Positions 1 through 6,091 of a DNA stretch of 7,348 nucleotides are shown here, piece after piece (position 1 is the first letter of the stretch; every line of letters starts with the position of its first letter). The position numbers and the translations under genes were made by a program. Origin of the DNA: JAWLBW01 sp041687475 (GTDB lineage: Bacteria > J088 > JAWLBW01); contig JAWLBW010000238.1 of assembly GCA_041687475.1 (NCBI GenBank), positions 1-7,348 on the forward strand, in the 5' to 3' direction. A model generated the notes under the pieces. The model was not told where the DNA came from and searched no databases. It saw only the letters and a list, made by a program, of their open reading frames with translations.

Positions 1-61
1 CCTGCACCGGGGGGCGGCCCCGGACGGCGGGCCCCTCGCCGCTACGGTGAGATATTGTCGC

Positions 62-77
62 ACGGTCTCCAGACCGT
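62..77. repeat. Inverted repeat just past the tonB stop (possible 3' hairpin)
   Basis: ACGGTCT (62-68) and AGACCGT (71-77) are perfect 7-bp arms around a 2-nt centre, starting 8 bp beyond the tonB stop codon. As RNA from the minus strand this could form a hairpin at the end of the exbB-exbD-tonB transcript. No T-run follows on either strand, so it is not a canonical intrinsic terminator. It could instead be an mRNA-stabilising hairpin ahead of Rho-dependent termination, or a protein-binding site. The remaining bases 1-61 show no supportable gene. Confidence 0.45.
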
Positions 78-84
78 ACCATAA

Positions 85-867
85 TTACCGCAGGCGGAAT
101 TTGACCGGCACGGCCACCCGGACGGGTACGGGCTTGTCGCCCTGTTTCGCCGGGTTGTACTTTGTCTTGCGAATGGCGTTCAGTGCCGCTTCGTCGAAGG
201 GCAGGCCGGTGGGCCGCTTCAGGCGGCAATCGACCACATTGCCCTCGGCGTCGATGTCGACTTCGACAATGACCGTGCCTTCAATGCCCTCGGCGCGCAA
301 GTCAGGCGGGTAGTCGGGGGTAACCTGGCTGCGTACCGAGGGGTACGAGGTGACCTCGATGATGGGAGCCGGGTTGAACGGCGCCTTTTCGGGCTGCACG
401 TACGGCTTTACCTCTTCGGGCGGCGTGAACTCATCGTCGGGCGGCTTCATGAGGGTGTTGCCCACCGGGGCCGCTACTTCGCCACCCTCGGCCACAGATT
501 CAGGGGTGACGCCGAAGACCGGTTTGGGAGGCTCGGCAGGCGGTTCCTCTTCCAACGGCTTGGTGCGGTTCGAGGCCGGCAGCTCCTGCGGAGGCGGCTT
601 CGGCGCTTCCTTCACCTTCTTCGCTTCGCGGAAAACCGGTTTCGGTTTGGGCTTCGGCGGCGGCGGCGTGGGCTCGGGCTCGACCACCGGTTCGGGGGGC
701 GGCGGTGGCGGGGGCGTTACGAAATCGACTTCGACGGTGCGCGCGCGCCGGGGTTCCTGATCGACCTGCGACAGGCCCCCGAAAACGGCGACGTGCAGCA
801 ACACGGAAAGCGCCACCGCTGCCGGAATGAGCCATTGGCCCTGCCTGTCTTCTTCGGGAAAAGTCAT
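85..867 (-). CDS. tonB: TonB family energy transducer
   Basis: This 260-residue periplasm-spanning protein is predicted to carry energy from the inner-membrane ExbB-ExbD motor to outer-membrane TonB-dependent receptors for siderophores, cobalamin and similar ligands. It has a short cytoplasmic N-terminus and one membrane anchor at about residues 12-33. The anchor carries S21 and H25 in the S-x3-H spacing typical of TonB anchors. A long Pro/Glu/Lys-rich region (about 51-170, with PPPPPPP and KPKPKPK) would span the periplasm. A TonB C-terminal domain occupies about 185-260, with YPPDLRAEGIEGTV and the FDEAALNAI segment. It is the last gene of the minus-strand operon, starting 22 bp after the exbD stop. 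No strong Shine-Dalgarno precedes the ATG, so translational coupling to exbD is plausible. Its receptor partners are not in the window. Family assignment is firm. TolA is unlikely because the C-terminal domain is TonB-type and no tolB/pal genes are present. Confidence 0.93.
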   Translation of the reverse strand: MTFPEEDRQGQWLIPAAVALSVLLHVAVFGGLSQVDQEPRRARTVEVDFVTPPPPPPPEPVVEPEPTPPPPKPKPKPVFREAKKVKEAPKPPPQELPASNRTKPLEEEPPAEPPKPVFGVTPESVAEGGEVAAPVGNTLMKPPDDEFTPPEEVKPYVQPEKAPFNPAPIIEVTSYPSVRSQVTPDYPPDLRAEGIEGTVIVEVDIDAEGNVVDCRLKRPTGLPFDEAALNAIRKTKYNPAKQGDKPVPVRVAVPVKFRLR

Positions 868-889
868 GACGGTCAGGGCCGGCTGGGGT

Positions 890-1291
890 TCATGGCTCGA
901 CGTTGATGGCGAACTTGGTTACGCCTTCGTTCTTGACCACGTCGATGATGTGAATGACCTGCCCGTGCGAGACCTCGCGGTCGGCCGAAATGATGGCCTG
1001 CAGCTGCTTCTCGTCGGCACGCTCCTTCTGAATGAAGGCGCGCACGTCTTCTTCGGTGGCTTCGGCGCCGTTCAGGTACAGCTTGCCCGACTTGTCGAGC
1101 ACGAGCCCCAGGCTCGACGTCTCGGTCTTTTCGCCGCTCGCGGCCTTGGGCAGGTCTACCTTGATCGAAGGGGTGGAAATGAAGGTCGCCGTGACCATGA
1201 AGATGATGAGCAGCACGAGCACAACGTCGACCAGGGGGGTGACGTTGATGCCTGTGATCATGTCGTCATCGTCTGATTGCATCGCCCCCAT
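890..1291 (-). CDS. exbD: ExbD/TolR family biopolymer transport protein
   Basis: This stator-associated subunit of the ExbB-ExbD proton motor energises TonB. The protein is 133 residues from the ATG at 1291. It has an acidic cytoplasmic N-terminus (residues 6-10, SDDDD), one transmembrane helix at about 18-38 and a periplasmic ExbD/TolR domain to the C-terminus. The segment NVTPLVDVVLVLLIIFM contains D22, equivalent to the essential intramembrane Asp25 of E. coli ExbD. I chose ATG 1291 because GAGGG lies about 6 nt upstream and the start is one base past the exbB stop (TGA-C-ATG), an arrangement for coupled translation. An in-frame GTG at 1303 would add four residues and overlap exbB by 11 bp; its ribosome-binding site is weaker. 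The gene is followed by tonB, which favours ExbD over TolR. Confidence 0.93.
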   Translation of the reverse strand: MGAMQSDDDDMITGINVTPLVDVVLVLLIIFMVTATFISTPSIKVDLPKAASGEKTETSSLGLVLDKSGKLYLNGAEATEEDVRAFIQKERADEKQLQAIISADREVSHGQVIHIIDVVKNEGVTKFAINVEP

Positions 1292-1292
1292 G

Positions 1293-1928
1293 TCAGCCCT
1301 CACCTCGTTCGCCCTTCAGGTGCACGAGAACGATACGGCTGTAGGTATCCATGTTGGCGAGCACGCGCTTGACGCGGCGCATGAAGTAGTTGAAGGCGAT
1401 GACAGCCGGTATGGCCACGAACAGACCGACCGCCGTGGCCACCAGGGCTTCGGAAATGCCGGCCATGACCACGGTCGGACCGCCGGCCTCGGAGTTGGCC
1501 AGATCGTTGAAGGCCTTGATGATGCCAAGCACGGTTCCGAACAGGCCGATGAAGGGGGCGTTGTTGCCCAGGGTGCCGAGGAAGGCCAGGTTTTTTTCGA
1601 GCCGGAAGCGCTCCTGCAGCTGCACGCCGATCATGGCTTCTTCGGCTGCCGCGGCGCCCTGGGTGGCCTGTTCGAGACCGGCGCGCACCACCTTGGCTTC
1701 GGGGCTTTTCTGGTCGCGCAGCCACTCTTGGGCCCCGTGTACGTCATCCTTGACGAGGTAATCGTTCAGACGCGAAACGAAGGGCGATGCGTGCAGCGAG
1801 TGTGCCTTGAAAAAGAAAACACGTTCGACCATGATCGCCACCGAGGCGATACTGGCGAAGATGAGCAGCCACAACACCCATTCGCTCCCGCCGAGCGTGA
1901 TCTGAAGCAGGAAGCTGACAATGTCCAT
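1293..1928 (-). CDS. exbB: ExbB (MotA/TolQ/ExbB proton channel family)
   Basis: This is the 211-residue inner-membrane channel subunit that, with ExbD, uses the proton-motive force to drive TonB. Three membrane segments are visible, at about residues 15-39, 113-137 and 155-180, with a cytoplasmic loop between the first two. The family core is intact: GLFGTVLGI (T132), then ISEALVATAVGLFVAIPA with E160 and T165. The spacing of T132, E160 and T165 matches T148, E176 and T181 of E. coli ExbB exactly. It is the first gene of the operon, with a promoter and a short leader of about 26 nt. AAGG lies just before the ATG. The N-terminus is shorter than that of E. coli ExbB, as in many ExbB/TolQ proteins. 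TolQ is the alternative; the adjacent tonB argues against it. Confidence 0.93.
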   Translation of the reverse strand: MDIVSFLLQITLGGSEWVLWLLIFASIASVAIMVERVFFFKAHSLHASPFVSRLNDYLVKDDVHGAQEWLRDQKSPEAKVVRAGLEQATQGAAAAEEAMIGVQLQERFRLEKNLAFLGTLGNNAPFIGLFGTVLGIIKAFNDLANSEAGGPTVVMAGISEALVATAVGLFVAIPAVIAFNYFMRRVKRVLANMDTYSRIVLVHLKGERGEG

Positions 1929-1960
1929 ACCTTGGCCTATTGCTGAAGAAATAAGAAAAC

Positions 1961-1989
1961 ATTCTAACGGTAACGACAGTGCATGTCAC
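1961..1989 (-). promoter_or_regulatory. Sigma70-type promoter of the exbB-exbD-tonB operon
   Basis: Read on the minus strand, a -35 box GTGACA (1984-1989) is separated by 17 bp from a -10 box TAGAAT (1961-1966). Each matches five of six consensus bases. Transcription would start near 1954, giving a leader of about 26 nt to the exbB ATG. I looked for a Fur-box-like AT-rich inverted repeat over this promoter and saw none, so iron regulation is not supported by the sequence. Confidence 0.6.
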
Positions 1990-2165
1990 GATGGGTAGGG
2001 GCCTTTTCGTGGGGCCGCCGTACGGTGGGCGAGGCCCTTTTCGACCATACGGTTCCCGAGGCTCCGAGGCATTGTTTTACCCATGGGATGGCTAGCCGGG
2101 ACAACGGTTTGTGGTAGGATGAATCGCCCGGTATTCCGGCCCATTTTCCTCTGGAGTAGAAGTCG

Positions 2166-2504
2166 ATGGACGATCACCGTTTGAAGCCGCGCATGCACCG
2201 GCGCGTGCCCATCAAGGTCGAGTTGGTCTTCGAGGGTGATGCGACGGGCGAGGGCCTGTTGTGCGAAATGAGCGAAGGCGGCATGTCGTTTGAAACCGCA
2301 GACGACATTGCCGAGGGCGCGGTGCTGCGCTTTCTGCTTTCCGACGACCAGGAGCGCTTTGCCGTCGAGGGGCGTATCGTCTATGCCCGCCACCTCGATA
2401 CGGGCCGGCGTTACGGCGTGCAGTTCGGGTCGTTGCCGCCGAGCCAGTCGGTGACCATTCGCGATTTCATTCGCCGCCATCGTTTTCATCACTTCCGCCT
2501 GTGA
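2166..2504 (+). CDS. Small PilZ-domain protein (possible c-di-GMP effector)
   Basis: This 112-residue protein is essentially a single PilZ domain, the family that binds cyclic di-GMP and controls motility, secretion or polysaccharide output. It has the N-terminal Arg-x3-Arg element (RMHRR, R9 and R13) and a second motif at 34-39, EMSEGG. Beta-barrel segments follow, including VEGRIVYARHL and RYGVQFGSL. The second motif is normally D/N-x-S-x2-G; here the first residue is Glu34, while S36 and G39 are kept, so ligand binding is likely but not assured. The C-terminus is rich in His, Arg and Phe (FIRRHRFHHFRL). GGAG lies about 9 nt before the ATG. The gene stands alone, divergent from exbB and convergent with the hydrolase gene, so context gives no target. 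A weak promoter (TTGTGG at 2109, TATTCC at 2132, 17-bp spacer) is possible. Confidence 0.88.
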   Translation: MDDHRLKPRMHRRVPIKVELVFEGDATGEGLLCEMSEGGMSFETADDIAEGAVLRFLLSDDQERFAVEGRIVYARHLDTGRRYGVQFGSLPPSQSVTIRDFIRRHRFHHFRL

Positions 2505-2526
2505 GCGTGACCCGGGCGAGGGCATG

Positions 2527-2564
2527 AAAAAAGCCGCCCGGTGCTACCCGAGCGGCGTCTGCCT
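2527..2564. terminator. Shared bidirectional intrinsic terminator between convergent genes
   Basis: GCCGC (2533-2537) plus CGG (2539-2541) pairs with CCG (2548-2550) plus GCGGC (2552-2556), giving eight base pairs with one C-A mismatch and a 6-nt loop. On the minus strand the stem runs straight into six Ts (complement of 2527-2532), a good Rho-independent terminator for the hydrolase gene that ends at 2581. On the plus strand a weaker tail, GTCTGCCTTTT, follows, so it probably also ends the PilZ transcript. Confidence 0.8.
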
Positions 2565-2580
2565 TTTACCCTCTTTCCCC

Positions 2581-3322
2581 TCAGGAAGCGCTCACGAAAA
2601 AAGCACGCAGCCTGCGTTGCACGGCCGATCTGGCCTGGCGGTGCAGGGCCCGCCGAAAACGTTGCTGCCCGAACCGCGGCCGACCGTGCCCGGGGTACAC
2701 CATTTCGACCCGAAGAGATTCCAGACGGTTGATGTTGAGGTCCATGACCTCTTCATCGGCGCGGAAGGGGTTGAGCTGAAGCTCGCCGTCGCAGCTGACC
2801 AGGGTATCGCCCGCGAGTAGAACCTTGCCGCGGGCGTGGTGCAGGCAAATGCTGTCGGGCGAATGCCCGGGCGTGTAAAGCACCTGCCAGCCGCCGGGCA
2901 ACCGGTTGCCGTCGGCGAGCCAATCGGTAACGTCGAAGGCCCACCGTGGCTCACGCGTATCGTTCGCCCTTATCGCCAGAAACGCCGAAATGCGTTCGCG
3001 CAGGCGGCCCAAGAGGTGATGCTCGGGATCGCGGCGGGCGCCGAGCCGGCGTGCCTGCTTGTGCAGGGCGACGCGGCAGCCGGTCAGCTCCTGCAGGACC
3101 TTCAGTCCCTCGGTGTGATCGTGATGGGCGTGGGTGGCGGTGGCAAGAAAGATATCGCGCGGTTTTTTCTTCGCGCGTAGAACCCAGGCCACCATGCGCC
3201 GCGCCACGCGGGCGCTCCCGACATCGACGGCAATGAAACCCTGTGGCACGGGCAGGAGAAACGCATTGGTTCCNNNNNNNNNNGGGAAATGGAACCACGA
3301 GTCGTGACAAGCATGCTTTCAT
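2581..3322 (-). CDS. Metallo-beta-lactamase-fold hydrolase, interrupted by an assembly gap
   Basis: This is a predicted two-metal hydrolase of the MBL superfamily (glyoxalase II-like; substrate unknown). From the codon at 3249 the metal ligands are all present: THAHHDH (H40, H42, D44, H45), PGHS (H129), AGDT (D148) and YPGHG (H188). The true N-terminus lies beyond the ten Ns at 3274-3283. Between the gap and the GTG at 3249 the frame reads GTNAFLLPV, the usual first strand of the fold, so GTG 3249 is not a real start. On the far side, an ATG at 3322 has GGAAGG five nt upstream and encodes MKACLSRLVVPFP. These 13 complete codons reach the gap, and complete codons resume after it, so the real gap should be a multiple of three. 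The placeholder of ten breaks the frame. The cytoplasmic protein would be about 244 residues plus the missing part. A basic C-terminus (RRALHRQARSAVQRRLR) is notable. Confidence 0.82.
3274..3283. other. Assembly gap (10 Ns) inside the hydrolase gene
   Basis: Ten consecutive Ns of unknown true length interrupt the 5' part of the hydrolase gene. TGGTTCC (3267-3273) ends exactly at the gap, and its perfect reverse complement GGAACCA lies at 3291-3297. The join is therefore flanked by a 7-bp inverted repeat that could form a hairpin and may have contributed to the break. Reading-frame logic suggests the true missing length is a multiple of three, possibly zero. Confidence 0.95.
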
Positions 3323-3368
3323 GTCGACCTTCCCTCTTTGTGTCACAACGCACGGACACATAACCCCT

Positions 3369-3398
3369 ATCCTAGGATCGGTCGGTGTGAAATGTAAA
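3369..3398 (-). promoter_or_regulatory. Putative promoter of the MBL-fold hydrolase gene
   Basis: On the minus strand a -35 box TTTACA (3393-3398) and a -10 box TAGGAT (3369-3374) are separated by 18 bp, matching five and four of six consensus bases. The start of transcription would be near 3362, about 40 nt before the proposed ATG at 3322. The -10 lies inside a perfect 10-bp palindrome, ATCCTAGGAT (3369-3378), which might be an operator or chance. Confidence 0.45.
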
Positions 3399-3410
3399 GA
3401 GGGTAGGAGG

Positions 3411-3642
3411 CCGTGATAACCGATCTTCCGCAAGGGGGACACGGCGATGCCGTGTCCGCACAGAGAAATCGTAATGACGATCATCCGTAAGGGCACGGCA
3501 TGCCGTGCCCCGCACAGCGACCGTGATGCAAGATCACCCGTAAGGGCACGGCATGCCGTGCCCTCTACCGGATGTCCGGATTCACGGAAAAAGACCGTGG
3601 TGAAGTCTCATCCGCCGTAAGGCCACGGCGTTGCCGTGGCCC
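3411..3642. repeat. Array of four GC-rich palindromic (REP-like) repeats
   Basis: Four related units begin near 3411, 3470, 3521 and 3595, each opening with a variant of CCGTGAT. Each then has CCGTAAGG (CCGCAAGG in unit 1) and a near-perfect palindrome. Stems: unit 1, GGACACGGC/GCCGTGTCC (3437-3457); units 2 and 3, GGGCACGGCATGCCGTGCCC (3491-3510 and 3544-3563); unit 4, GGCCACGGC/GCCGTGGCC (3621-3641). The third stem pair is A-T, G-C, G-C and C-G, so both arms change together. Units 1 and 2 share a CGCACAG tail. Smaller inverted repeats occur between units, such as CCGGA-TG-TCCGG (3569-3580). The array fills the spacer between the rho stop and the hydrolase promoter, so it lies in the 3' region of the rho transcript. 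It resembles REP-type elements; no transposase is in the window. The remainder of 3323-3678 holds only the hydrolase promoter and leader. Confidence 0.85.
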
Positions 3643-3678
3643 ATTGGGGTGACGGGTCTCCCGAAAGGACACCGGCCA

Positions 3679-4926
<1,248 letters not shown>

Positions 4927-4933
4927 CGACTAC

Positions 4934-4954
4934 CTGCGGGGGGAGAGAGTGCGC
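4934..4954 (-). promoter_or_regulatory. Pyrimidine/C-rich tract in the rho leader
   Basis: On the minus strand the 21 bases ending 7 nt before the rho ATG read as C-rich RNA with CTCTCTCCCCCC in the middle. Another C-rich stretch (ACCTCCCC) lies just upstream, at about 4965-4972. Rho's primary site binds YC dinucleotides, and E. coli rho is known to be autoregulated by termination in its leader. A self-binding (rut-like) site here is therefore reasonable inference but not demonstrated. Confidence 0.3.
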
Positions 4955-5056
4955 CGGAATGCAATGGGGAGGTATTGCGAATGTCAACGGCGGCGGGTTA
5001 GAGCGGAAAGCCGTGAGCGAACCGGGCACGAAAATGCTCGGCTGACCGGTCGGAGA

Positions 5057-5084
5057 CCTTGACTAACCATTACTGTAGTCAAGG
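5057..5084. promoter_or_regulatory. 9-bp inverted repeat over the rho promoter -10 (possible operator)
   Basis: CCTTGACTA (5057-5065) and TAGTCAAGG (5076-5084) are perfect 9-bp inverted arms with a 10-nt spacer. The second arm and spacer cover the -10 box of the rho promoter, and the first arm lies at the predicted start of transcription. That position is typical of a repressor operator. If transcription began further upstream it could also form an RNA hairpin in the leader. Confidence 0.5.
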
Positions 5085-5112
5085 GTCGATCTCAGTGTCA
5101 ACCCCTTTTTTT
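5072..5112 (-). promoter_or_regulatory. Putative sigma70 promoter of rho
   Basis: On the minus strand a perfect -35 TTGACA (5096-5101), an 18-bp spacer and a -10 TACAGT (5072-5077) are seen. A run of seven As (complement of 5106-5112) lies just upstream of the -35, like an UP element. Transcription would start near 5065, giving a leader of about 140 nt, which leaves room for leader regulation. A second TTGACA on the same strand (4982-4987) with a poor -10 (TTGCAT, 17 bp away) may be a weaker proximal promoter. Confidence 0.55.
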
Positions 5113-5136
5113 CCGGCATTCTGCCCGGGCCCGTGC

Positions 5137-5166
5137 TTGACACTCATAAAAACACGGGAGTACAAT
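5137..5166 (+). promoter_or_regulatory. Strong sigma70 promoter of the tRNA gene
   Basis: A perfect -35 TTGACA (5137-5142), an 18-bp spacer and TACAAT (5161-5166, five of six) precede the tRNA. Transcription would start near 5173, leaving a 5' leader of about 20 nt for RNase P to remove. The region between -10 and start is not GC-rich, so a classical stringent discriminator is not evident. Confidence 0.75.
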
Positions 5167-5193
5167 ATTCGTCTACACACATCCCGTATTTTC

Positions 5194-5270
5194 GGGCCCA
5201 TAGCTCAGTTGGTCAGAGCTGCCGGCTCATAACCGGTTGGTCCCAGGTTCGAGTCCTGGTGGGCCCACCA
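5194..5270 (+). tRNA. tRNA with CAT anticodon, probably tRNA-Ile2 (else elongator tRNA-Met)
   Basis: A complete 77-nt cloverleaf is present. The acceptor is GGGCCCA (5194-5200)/TGGGCCC (5260-5266), with an A discriminator and encoded CCA (5268-5270). The D arm is GCTC/GAGC (5203-5219). The anticodon stem GCCGG/CCGGT encloses loop CTCATAA, with anticodon CAT at 5228-5230. The T arm is CCAGG-TTCGAGT-CCTGG (5243-5259). It is not the initiator: the first acceptor pair is G-C and the three consecutive G-C pairs next to the anticodon loop are absent. The CTCATAACC anticodon arm and C4-G69/C5-G68 acceptor pairs resemble tRNA-Ile2, whose wobble C is converted to lysidine by TilS to read AUA. Elongator tRNA-Met cannot be excluded by eye. 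It has its own promoter and a downstream terminator. Confidence 0.95.
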
Positions 5271-5324
5271 TGATTCATGCAACGACGTATTGCTTCATAT
5301 CACACATGTTCGGGTAAGGAAGAT

Positions 5325-5352
5325 TGCACGGTACTATCCGTGCATTTTTTTT
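5325..5352 (+). terminator. Intrinsic terminator between the tRNA and the zinc-ribbon gene
   Basis: TGCACGG (5325-5331) and CCGTGCA (5338-5344) form a perfect 7-bp stem with a TACTAT loop, followed at once by eight Ts (5345-5352). It lies 55 bp after the tRNA and only two bases before the GGAGG of the next gene. It would end the tRNA transcript and, unless a promoter overlaps it, would also attenuate transcription into the zinc-ribbon gene. Confidence 0.9.
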
Positions 5353-5354
5353 AT

Positions 5355-5359
5355 GGAGG
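5355..5359 (+). promoter_or_regulatory. Shine-Dalgarno that fixes a TTG start
   Basis: GGAGG lies 6 nt before TTG 5366 and immediately follows the terminator T-run. This selects the TTG at 5366 over an in-frame TTG at 5324, which lies inside the terminator hairpin region and has no ribosome-binding site. The ATG at 5353 is in another frame. Confidence 0.8.
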
Positions 5360-5365
5360 CGCGCT

Positions 5366-6091
5366 TTGAAAGAGAAATTGGCTCGACTGAAGTTGCTCCA
5401 GGCCGTCGATCAGATACTTGACGGGCTGAAAGAGCAACGGGAATCGCTTCCGCAGGATCTGGCGGAACTCGAGTCGCGGGTGGCGGCCAAGGCGGCGGCC
5501 CGGGACGAAATTCACCTGCGCCACAAAGATCTGAGCTCGCTCAAGAGCAGCCGTGAGATCGACAGGGCGAACGAAAACGATCGGGTCAAGAAATACGAAG
5601 GCCGCCTGCAGGAAATCAAGACGAACCGCGAGTACCAGGCGCTGTTGCGCGAGGTGGGCTTTGCCAAGAAGGCGGCCGCCGAACTCGACGACGAGATCAG
5701 CCGCCTCGGGCAGGAGCTCGAGACCCTGGCCGAGCAGGTAGCGGCCGCAGACAGCGAGCTCGAGCAGGAGCGCGCCGTTCTGAACGAGCGCCGGAGCGAT
5801 ATCGAGCGTACGTTGACCGAGGTCGAGAAGGCCTATGAGGAAGAAAAGAAGAATCACGAAAGCCTGATGAAGGAAATTCCCCGTGATCTTCTTTCGCGTT
5901 ACAACCTGGTGCGTCGCCGAACGAACCTGGTGGTGGTGAACGTGGGCTCGGGCGCCTGCCACGGGTGCTTCATGGCACTGCCGCCCCAGCTGTTCAACCA
6001 GGTTCGCCGGGTCGATCAGCTGTACACCTGTCCGAATTGCCATCGTATTCTGTTCTACGAACAGCCGGCCGCCGAGGAAGCGAAGGTCTGA
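5366..6091 (+). CDS. Coiled-coil protein with C-terminal C4 zinc ribbon (DUF164/zf-RING_7 type)
   Basis: This 241-residue cytoplasmic protein of the family that includes Helicobacter HP0958/FlgZ and chlamydial CdsZ has a poorly defined general role. Residues about 1-175 are heptad-rich, charged alpha-helix, a long antiparallel coiled coil. It contains the family-typical segment KTNREYQALLREV at about 90-102. The C-terminal part (about 190-235) is a zinc ribbon with CHGC and CPNC as four cysteine ligands and the RVDQLYTCPNCHRILFY ending. The TTG start is chosen for its GGAGG; starting at TTG 5324 would add 14 residues encoded by the terminator. The stop TGA is followed directly by the ATG of the prenyl synthase gene, implying one transcript and coupled translation. 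In better-studied relatives the protein acts as a flagellar or sigma54-related chaperone or RNA-binding factor. No flagellar genes are in the window, so that role cannot be transferred. Confidence 0.9.
   Translation: MKEKLARLKLLQAVDQILDGLKEQRESLPQDLAELESRVAAKAAARDEIHLRHKDLSSLKSSREIDRANENDRVKKYEGRLQEIKTNREYQALLREVGFAKKAAAELDDEISRLGQELETLAEQVAAADSELEQERAVLNERRSDIERTLTEVEKAYEEEKKNHESLMKEIPRDLLSRYNLVRRRTNLVVVNVGSGACHGCFMALPPQLFNQVRRVDQLYTCPNCHRILFYEQPAAEEAKV

Noticed and set aside
1..61. Gene at the left edge
   Set aside because: The stretch is too short to judge and shows no start signal or recognisable protein on either strand.
350..760. Gly/Ser-rich plus-strand frame opposite tonB
   Set aside because: The Gly-rich translation is simply the complement of the proline-rich TonB spacer.
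1301..1303. GTG at 1303 as the exbD start
   Set aside because: ATG 1291 has the better Shine-Dalgarno and sits one base after the exbB stop; GTG cannot be fully excluded.
1032..1946. Plus-strand reading frame of about 304 codons opposite exbB and exbD
   Set aside because: It is antisense to intact ExbB and ExbD and lacks family features.
1929..2000. Fur-box regulation of the ton operon
   Set aside because: No GATAATGATAATCATTATC-like palindrome is visible near the promoter.
3411..3642. CRISPR array
   Set aside because: The units are imperfect, few, irregularly spaced and palindromic across most of their length. There are no unique spacers of uniform size and no cas genes.
5353..5355. ATG at 5353 as the start of the zinc-ribbon gene
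   Set aside because: It is out of frame with the coiled-coil/zinc-ribbon protein and overlaps the ribosome-binding site.
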